From NCBI GenBank assembly GCA_937916365.1, contig CALFSY010000276.1, positions 1 through 17,662 of the forward strand: 17,662 nucleotides of DNA. The letters run 5' to 3'. A model generated the notes under the pieces. That model was given only the letters and a program-made list of their open reading frames with translations. It had not been told where the DNA came from and did not search any database. A program made the translations under genes and the position numbers. Within the stretch, counting starts at the first letter, position 1. Each line of letters begins with the position of its first letter. Shown here piece by piece: positions 13,100 to 17,662 of this stretch. This stretch comes from an uncultured Jannaschia sp. GTDB taxonomy: Bacteria > Pseudomonadota > Alphaproteobacteria > Rhodobacterales > Rhodobacteraceae.

Positions 13100-14059
13100 A
13101 TGTTGTTAGAGGCTTCTGAACCTGACCTAAATCTGGTCGCTGATATTGGGGGCACCAACACCCGCGTGGCCCTAACCCGTAGGGCGCACACCGTGCCGCA
13201 CGATATAAAACGCTATCACAATGCCGATCATGCCGGGCTATCCGATGTTTTGAAACAATATATCCACGATGTTGGGGCCAATCCTGCCCACATCATTGGG
13301 GTTTGTGCGGCGGCGGCCGGCACTGTGCAAAACGGGGTTGCAACGCTTACCAATCTTGATTGGCGGATTGATCGCCGTGAGATCGAGCAAGCCCTATCCG
13401 CACGCAAAATTGCGGTTTTGAACGATCTTCAGGCGCAAGGCCACGCGCTAAACCAAATTGCAGCGGCGCATTTGATCAACATTGTGCCACACCCCCCGGC
13501 CCCGGCACACGCCACAAAACTGGTTGTAGGCATTGGCACAGGTTTTAATGCCTGCGCCGTTTTCGATACAAAAATAGGCACGTTCGTTCCCCCGTCCGAG
13601 GCCGGCCACATCGCACTACCGGCGAGCGATGCAACCATCGCCCCCATCGTGGCCGATATGATTGCCCGTTTTGGATTTGCATCGGTTGAAGAGGTGTTAT
13701 CAGGCCGCGGTATCGCGTATATACATGACATCCTACACAAAACCCCCTTAACCACACCTGAGGTTATGGCGCGTCTTCGGGCGGATGACCCCGCGGCCAA
13801 AGACACCGCGCGGGTTTTCGCGCGAATTATGGGCGCGGTCGTGGGGGACTTGGCGTTGATTCATCTACCACTGGGTGGGATTTACCTGGTGGGGGGGGTG
13901 GCAAATGCCTTTGCACCATACTTGGCAACACTTGGTTTTGTAGAGGCATTGCGCGCCAAAGGGCGATTTTCCAGCGTTATGTCACAGTTCGGTGTGCAAA
14001 TTGTGACCGACGATTACGCCGCACTTATCGGGTGTGCGGCGCATCTGGCCAAACTGTGA
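13100..14059 (+). CDS. glk: Glucokinase
   Basis: This 319-residue protein belongs to the bacterial glucokinase family (PF02685) and phosphorylates glucose with ATP in the cytoplasm. The phosphate-binding DIGGTNTRVAL is at about 15-25. VLNDLQAQGHAL holds the catalytic aspartate (the NDxxA region of E. coli Glk). GIGTGFNACAV and PSEAGHIALP are the expected ATP/sugar-binding blocks, and LVGGVAN near the C-terminus is the second glycine-rich loop. The latter is encoded across an 8-base G run (13891-13898). The start is either GTG 13094 or ATG 13100; neither has a clear ribosome site. It is isolated, with a 20-bp palindrome upstream, and converges on ccmE. Confidence 0.9.
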   Translation: MLLEASEPDLNLVADIGGTNTRVALTRRAHTVPHDIKRYHNADHAGLSDVLKQYIHDVGANPAHIIGVCAAAAGTVQNGVATLTNLDWRIDRREIEQALSARKIAVLNDLQAQGHALNQIAAAHLINIVPHPPAPAHATKLVVGIGTGFNACAVFDTKIGTFVPPSEAGHIALPASDATIAPIVADMIARFGFASVEEVLSGRGIAYIHDILHKTPLTTPEVMARLRADDPAAKDTARVFARIMGAVVGDLALIHLPLGGIYLVGGVANAFAPYLATLGFVEALRAKGRFSSVMSQFGVQIVTDDYAALIGCAAHLAKL

Positions 14060-14150
14060 TAGCATGTTCGCGCTTCATTTTTATGCGCAATTTTGGTGTG
14101 CATTTTTCAAAGCTCAACACTTTAAGCCCGAAATGCAAAATGCCCAACCC

Positions 14151-14603
14151 TTAATTTTGAATTTCATTTGGGTCGCGGTATACGCCTTGGTCTTTTAAGG
14201 CGTCGATCACTTCGGCGGGCATATATGTTTCATCATGGCGGGCTAAAATTTCGGTGGCCTGAAATGTTCCGTCAACCAATCGCCCTGTGCCAACCATACC
14301 TTCACCTTCACCAAACAAATCGGGCGGAATACCGGTATAAACAACAGGCACCGACGCGCCACCATCGGTCACGCGAAATTGTATGGTTTCACCCACCCCA
14401 CGCACCAGGCTGCCGTGTTCGACCAAACCACCAATGCGAAACACCTCGGACGATGGGGGGGGATTTTCGACAATATCCGATGGCGGACGGAAAAAATTGA
14501 TGCCGTCGCGCAACGCATACCCAATCAACCCCGCCGATAAGGCCAAAGCCACCACAGCTAAAGCAACGATTTGAATCCGGCGCCGTTTTTTAAGGCCACG
14601 CAT
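14151..14603 (-). CDS. ccmE: Cytochrome c-type biogenesis heme chaperone CcmE
   Basis: This 150-residue protein binds heme covalently in the periplasm and passes it to the CcmF/H lyase for c-type cytochrome assembly. A basic N-terminus (MRGLKKRRR) precedes one membrane anchor (about residues 10-31), and the rest is a periplasmic beta-barrel. The heme-binding His123 and the axial-ligand Tyr127 are in ILARHDETYMP, the family signature. The ATG at 14603 is favoured over longer frames because it directly precedes the anchor and has GGTGGA 7 nt upstream. It begins 17 nt after argC and is likely co-transcribed with it. The usual next gene, ccmF, is absent; glk converges from the other side instead. 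Confidence 0.96.
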   Translation of the reverse strand: MRGLKKRRRIQIVALAVVALALSAGLIGYALRDGINFFRPPSDIVENPPPSSEVFRIGGLVEHGSLVRGVGETIQFRVTDGGASVPVVYTGIPPDLFGEGEGMVGTGRLVDGTFQATEILARHDETYMPAEVIDALKDQGVYRDPNEIQN

Positions 14604-14620
14604 GTCAATATCCACCAATA

Positions 14621-15649
14621 TCAGGGGAAAAGGGGCACACCCCCTAACCCCGCTGTTTCGTCCAAGCCAAGCATCAAATTTGCGTTCTGCACCGCCTGCC
14701 CTGCCGATCCCTTGCATAAATTATCCAGTGCCACAAACACCAACGTGCGATTCGGTAAACGATCCGGTGCCACCCCGATATGCGCAAAATTTGAACCGCG
14801 AACATCGTGGGTTGATGGGGTTTTGCCAAATGGTAAAATGCGCAAAAATGGCTCTTCCTGATACCTTTCACAAAAAACATCATAGATACGCTGTGCGTCA
14901 CCTTGAACATGGATCGTCGCCAAAACACCACGGTTCATCGGGGCAAGGTGCGGGGTAAATTGCACCAATACGGGCCGTTTTGCCCATTTGGAAAATTCTT
15001 GGTCAAATTCGCCTAAATGACGGTGCGTTCCACCCACGGCATAGGGGGTGCATCCTTCGGATAATTCGGCGTGCAGCAGGTGTTCTTTTAAGGAACGCCC
15101 CGCGCCGGATACCCCCGCAATCAAGGTGATGACAATCGTATCCAGGTCAATCGCCCCGGCTTCAATCAACGGGATAATCCCATATTGCCCGGCAGCGGCA
15201 TTGCACCCAGTGCCCGCGACAAGACGGGCGTTTTTTATATGTGGGCGATAAAATTCGGTCAGGCCATAAACCGCCTCGGCCTGCAAATCTACGGCATCAT
15301 GGGGTTTGCCATACCATTTTTCATACGCAACCGGATCGCGTAGCCGGAAATCCGCGCTAAGATCAACAATCTGCAAATCCCGCGGCAAGGTTTTGATAAC
15401 CCCTTGTGATGTCGCGTGCGGCAACGCACAAAACACCAGGTCAATTTGCGCGAAATCAACGTCATCAATTTTGGTCAACGGCGGCACCCCTTGACCGGTC
15501 AAAAATGGATATACACCCTCCATGGGTTGACCGGCCTTACGATCGCCGGTTAATGCAACGATGTTAAGGTCCGGATGCCCCAGGATCAACCGTGCAAGTT
15601 CCGCACCGGTATAACCGCTTGCGCCTAGGATTGCGATATTATGGGGCAT
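14621..15649 (-). CDS. argC: N-acetyl-gamma-glutamyl-phosphate reductase
   Basis: This 342-residue enzyme performs the third step of arginine synthesis, reducing N-acetyl-glutamyl-phosphate with NADPH. The Rossmann start is IAILGASGYTGAELARLI. The active cysteine is Cys149 in VAGTGCNAAAGQYG, not the more common GCYPT context; from memory this variant is normal for Rhodobacterales ArgC. GVSGAGRSLKEHLLHAELSEG and GGTHRHLGEFDQEF are the conserved later blocks. The ATG at 15649 (MPHNIAILG) is preferred over the ATG at 15670, since it begins right at the fold. It lies 32 nt after murI and 17 nt before ccmE. Confidence 0.97.
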   Translation of the reverse strand: MPHNIAILGASGYTGAELARLILGHPDLNIVALTGDRKAGQPMEGVYPFLTGQGVPPLTKIDDVDFAQIDLVFCALPHATSQGVIKTLPRDLQIVDLSADFRLRDPVAYEKWYGKPHDAVDLQAEAVYGLTEFYRPHIKNARLVAGTGCNAAAGQYGIIPLIEAGAIDLDTIVITLIAGVSGAGRSLKEHLLHAELSEGCTPYAVGGTHRHLGEFDQEFSKWAKRPVLVQFTPHLAPMNRGVLATIHVQGDAQRIYDVFCERYQEEPFLRILPFGKTPSTHDVRGSNFAHIGVAPDRLPNRTLVFVALDNLCKGSAGQAVQNANLMLGLDETAGLGGVPLFP

Positions 15650-15681
15650 GTTATGTTCGGTCGCAAACAAATTTAGACGGG

Positions 15682-16500
15682 CTAGACATCTATATACTCA
15701 AACGTCACCTGCCGCTGTAAAAACCCTGTGGCCTTGGCCGCCACAGCCTTGGCGTCACCTGTCGTTAAAAAACGCACACCTTGGCCCACACCCTTAAATT
15801 CAGGACGACGCATAAGGTAATCGGCCAAAGCATCCGCCACAAGATCGGGTTGCGAATAAAAGGTAACATCCGCGCCCAGAGTATCGCGAAAGGCGTCTTC
15901 GATCAACGGATAATGCGTGCACCCCAGGATCGCGGCCTCAGGCTTTGGCATCCGGCGCAACAAAGCCTGTGTATGGGAACGGGCCAATTCTTGCGCCAAA
16001 ATCATATCCCCCATTTCGATCGCATCAACAATCCCCGCACAGGGTTGTGCCTCGACATCCATACCAATGGCGCGAAAGGCCAGTTCGCGTTGAAAGGCGC
16101 GGCTGGCCACTGTGGCCGGCGTTGCGAAAAGCGCGACATGTTCCATGGCCACTGGCCGGGGGGGGGAATTGTCGCCCCATTTGCGTTCGGTCAACGCCTC
16201 AATCAAGGGCACAAAAACACCCAACACCCGCTTTCCCTGTGGAACCCAGTTTTCCTGCATCCGGCGCAGCGCCACCGCCGATGCAGTGTTGCACGCCAAA
16301 ATTACCAAATCGCAGCCTTGGTCGAACAACGCCTGAACCCCAGCGATGGTTAAATCGTGGATGTCATCGGCATCGCGCACACCATAAGGCGCATGGGCGT
16401 TGTCCCCAAAATAAATAAGCGGCAGATCAGGCAGACGCGCCATAATAGCATTTAAGACGGTTAATCCGCCAAGCCCGGAATCGAAAACGCCAACGGCCAT
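15682..16500 (-). CDS. murI: Glutamate racemase
   Basis: This 272-residue enzyme makes D-glutamate for peptidoglycan. It starts at the conserved VGVFDSGLGGLTVL. The two catalytic cysteines are Cys70 (LACNTAS) and Cys194 (LGCTHYPL), and FGDNAHAPYG is the substrate loop. The protein is complete. Residues SPPRP near 112-116 are encoded across a 9-base G/C run (16158-16166), a potential slippage site in an essential gene. Its ATG overlaps the acyltransferase stop in TAATG, so translation is probably coupled. Confidence 0.97.
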   Translation of the reverse strand: MAVGVFDSGLGGLTVLNAIMARLPDLPLIYFGDNAHAPYGVRDADDIHDLTIAGVQALFDQGCDLVILACNTASAVALRRMQENWVPQGKRVLGVFVPLIEALTERKWGDNSPPRPVAMEHVALFATPATVASRAFQRELAFRAIGMDVEAQPCAGIVDAIEMGDMILAQELARSHTQALLRRMPKPEAAILGCTHYPLIEDAFRDTLGADVTFYSQPDLVADALADYLMRRPEFKGVGQGVRFLTTGDAKAVAAKATGFLQRQVTFEYIDV

Positions 16501-17456
16501 TAATAACGGTCTTTCAGGCTACCGCGCACACGCCTTTGCGGCACATCCGGTTCACGATACCGTTCTTCAAATTCAAACCCCCGCACATGCGCATCGAAGG
16601 GGCGCGGGCTTAGCCCATAGGTTTTTTCGCGGAGAAAGGCCATCATTGCCTTTGCATCACGTGCATAAGGGTCCAAATCCGCGCGTGGAATGGGGGCGCC
16701 GATGGCCACGCGCACGGGGCTGTTTACGCGCGCCTTAAATTCCTTGATCAAAAGACCCATGCGCAAGGTCGTGTGCACGTGGCTCATCAACTGAAATAAA
16801 CGCGAATTGTGCCCATCGAAAAAAACCGGCACCACCGTGGCCTCGGACTTTGCGATCATGCGCGCCGTGAAACCACGCCATCCTGGATCCATCGGGCGAC
16901 CGAATGGGCGTGCCGCGGTTGATACTGTGCCCCCGGGGAAAATTCCGATTGCGCCGCCCTGGCTTAAAAACCGCAGGGCGTCTTTGCGCGTTTGGATGTT
17001 CAACGCCAATGCCTCTTTCGTGTCATCAAACGAAATGGGCAAAATAATCCGATTGATGTCTTCGGCCTTGCGAAACACGCGGTGGGCCATAATACGAAAT
17101 TCGCCGCGCACATGGGAAAGGATATGCCCCATCATCAAGCCATCCAAAATGCCATAAGGATGGTTGGCAATCAACACAACCGGCCCGTCGGTGGGGATAT
17201 TTGCCAAACTGCCCGCCACCACATCCAACCGTAATCCATAGCGTTCAACCATGACGTCCCAGAAATTGCGGCCTTGCCGCACCTCGTCATCGTATCCTTC
17301 GGCCCGTTTTATAAGCCCGATACGCCCAGTTGCATTTTCCATCACGCGAATCATAGCGCGCCCACCTTTGGACATGGCAGACGAAGCATAAGAGATTTCA
17401 CGTGCCACTTCGCGGGGCATATTGGTTTTGCGGCTGTGCATGGATAATTTAGGCAT
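16500..17456 (-). CDS. Lysophospholipid acyltransferase family protein (PlsC-like)
   Basis: This 318-residue protein has the acyltransferase blocks of the PlsC/glycerolphosphate acyltransferase superfamily: NHPYGILDG with His99 and Asp105 (an H-x5-D variant of the usual H-x4-D), FPGGTVS as the substrate-binding block, and VPVFFDGHNSRLFQ as the later block. It probably transfers an acyl group from acyl-ACP or acyl-CoA to a lysolipid, perhaps an ornithine or glycerolipid; the substrate cannot be told. No strong membrane helix is seen, so it is likely peripheral. I chose the ATG at 17456, since the longer frame upstream overlaps the agmatinase coding region. It overlaps murI by one base and follows agmatinase by 31 nt. 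Confidence 0.88.
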   Translation of the reverse strand: MPKLSMHSRKTNMPREVAREISYASSAMSKGGRAMIRVMENATGRIGLIKRAEGYDDEVRQGRNFWDVMVERYGLRLDVVAGSLANIPTDGPVVLIANHPYGILDGLMMGHILSHVRGEFRIMAHRVFRKAEDINRIILPISFDDTKEALALNIQTRKDALRFLSQGGAIGIFPGGTVSTAARPFGRPMDPGWRGFTARMIAKSEATVVPVFFDGHNSRLFQLMSHVHTTLRMGLLIKEFKARVNSPVRVAIGAPIPRADLDPYARDAKAMMAFLREKTYGLSPRPFDAHVRGFEFEERYREPDVPQRRVRGSLKDRY

Positions 17457-17487
17457 TTTTATATCATATATTTCCGTATGCTGTTTT

Positions 17488-17662
17488 TCAAATGGAATGA
17501 TCGGGGTGATCATTCGATCCGTATCCCCAAAGGCATAAAAGATCCATCGCCACATGGGCCGCGGCAACCGCGGTGATCCCCGAGGGATCGAATGGGGGCG
17601 CAACCTCCACCACATCGCCGCCCACCATGGGAATCCCCGCCAAATCGCGCAACAATATGGCC
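17488..17662 (-). CDS. speB: Agmatinase/ureohydrolase family protein (C-terminal 57 residues, runs off the window end)
   Basis: The frame enters from the window end and stops at 17488-17490. It reads IPMVGGDVVEVAPPFDPSG then ITAVAAAHVAMDLLCLW, the usual C-terminal block of agmatinase and related ureohydrolases. These manganese enzymes release urea from agmatine or a guanidino compound. The metal-binding motifs lie upstream, outside the window, so the exact substrate is not decided; guanidinobutyrase and other paralogues share this tail. It ends 31 nt before the acyltransferase start on the same strand. Confidence 0.86.
   Translation of the reverse strand, partial: AILLRDLAGIPMVGGDVVEVAPPFDPSGITAVAAAHVAMDLLCLWGYGSNDHPDHSI

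Noticed and set aside
14604..14717. N-terminal extension of CcmE by 38 residues
   Set aside because: It overlaps argC coding sequence and precedes the normal basic n-region and membrane anchor.
17457..17615. N-terminal extension of the acyltransferase by 53 residues
   Set aside because: It overlaps the agmatinase C-terminus in another frame and its sequence resembles no acyltransferase N-terminus.
1..17662. CRISPR array, transposon, prophage, tRNA or rRNA
   Set aside because: No regularly spaced repeats, no transposase or integrase motifs, and no cloverleaf-like segment in any intergenic gap.

Overview
The window reads as chromosomal DNA from an alphaproteobacterium, most likely a Rhodobacterales (roseobacter-type) lineage with moderate rather than high GC. 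This is inferred from recognisable protein families: heterotetrameric sarcosine oxidase beta subunit, DUF1178, DUF1289, HemP, DUF3422, the lipoprotein family often labelled 'D-galactarate dehydratase', the small Cys protein family often labelled 'arginine transporter', the TerB/J-domain protein, and ArgC with the GTGCNAAA active-site context. I see no mobile element, CRISPR array, tRNA or rRNA. The content is core and shell metabolism, not an accessory island.

Layout. (1) 1-666: start of soxB (minus), followed by a 323-nt gap with a 9-bp direct repeat and one doubtful basic micro-ORF. (2) 990-3106: an iron-flavoured block. It holds DUF1178 (minus), a divergent hemP-DUF1289 pair (plus), dps (minus) and a 135-aa unknown gene (minus). 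Two TGA-N9-TCA sites, the motif known for the iron regulator RirA, lie in front of hemP and the unknown gene. The second is a clean 7-bp-arm dyad on a plausible -10 element. (3) 3172-6200: pntA-pntB (minus), the proton-translocating transhydrogenase, divergent from a DUF3422 membrane protein gene (plus, 6401-7690). (4) 7702-8083: a small lipoprotein gene (minus) that appears frameshifted, divergent from moaA and ygfZ (plus); fthC (minus) then converges on ygfZ. (5) 10805-12450: a TerB/J-domain co-chaperone, rpmB with its own promoter and an attenuator-like hairpin, and a PCu(A)C copper chaperone (plus). (6) 12582-14059: a small secreted four-Cys protein (minus) and glk (plus), separated by a gap with a perfect 20-bp palindrome. 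(7) 14151-17662: a minus-strand run of agmatinase (partial), a PlsC-like acyltransferase, murI, argC and ccmE, with short spacings and one TAATG overlap.

Functional links. Several genes serve metal or cofactor handling (HemP heme uptake, Dps iron storage, PCu(A)C copper delivery, CcmE heme delivery, MoaA molybdenum cofactor, YgfZ Fe-S repair). YgfZ, FthC and sarcosine oxidase all touch folate one-carbon chemistry. No wholly new system stands out. The best leads are the unknown 135-aa gene under an apparent RirA-type operator next to dps, the rpmB leader hairpin, the 20-bp palindrome before glk, and the frameshifted lipoprotein gene.
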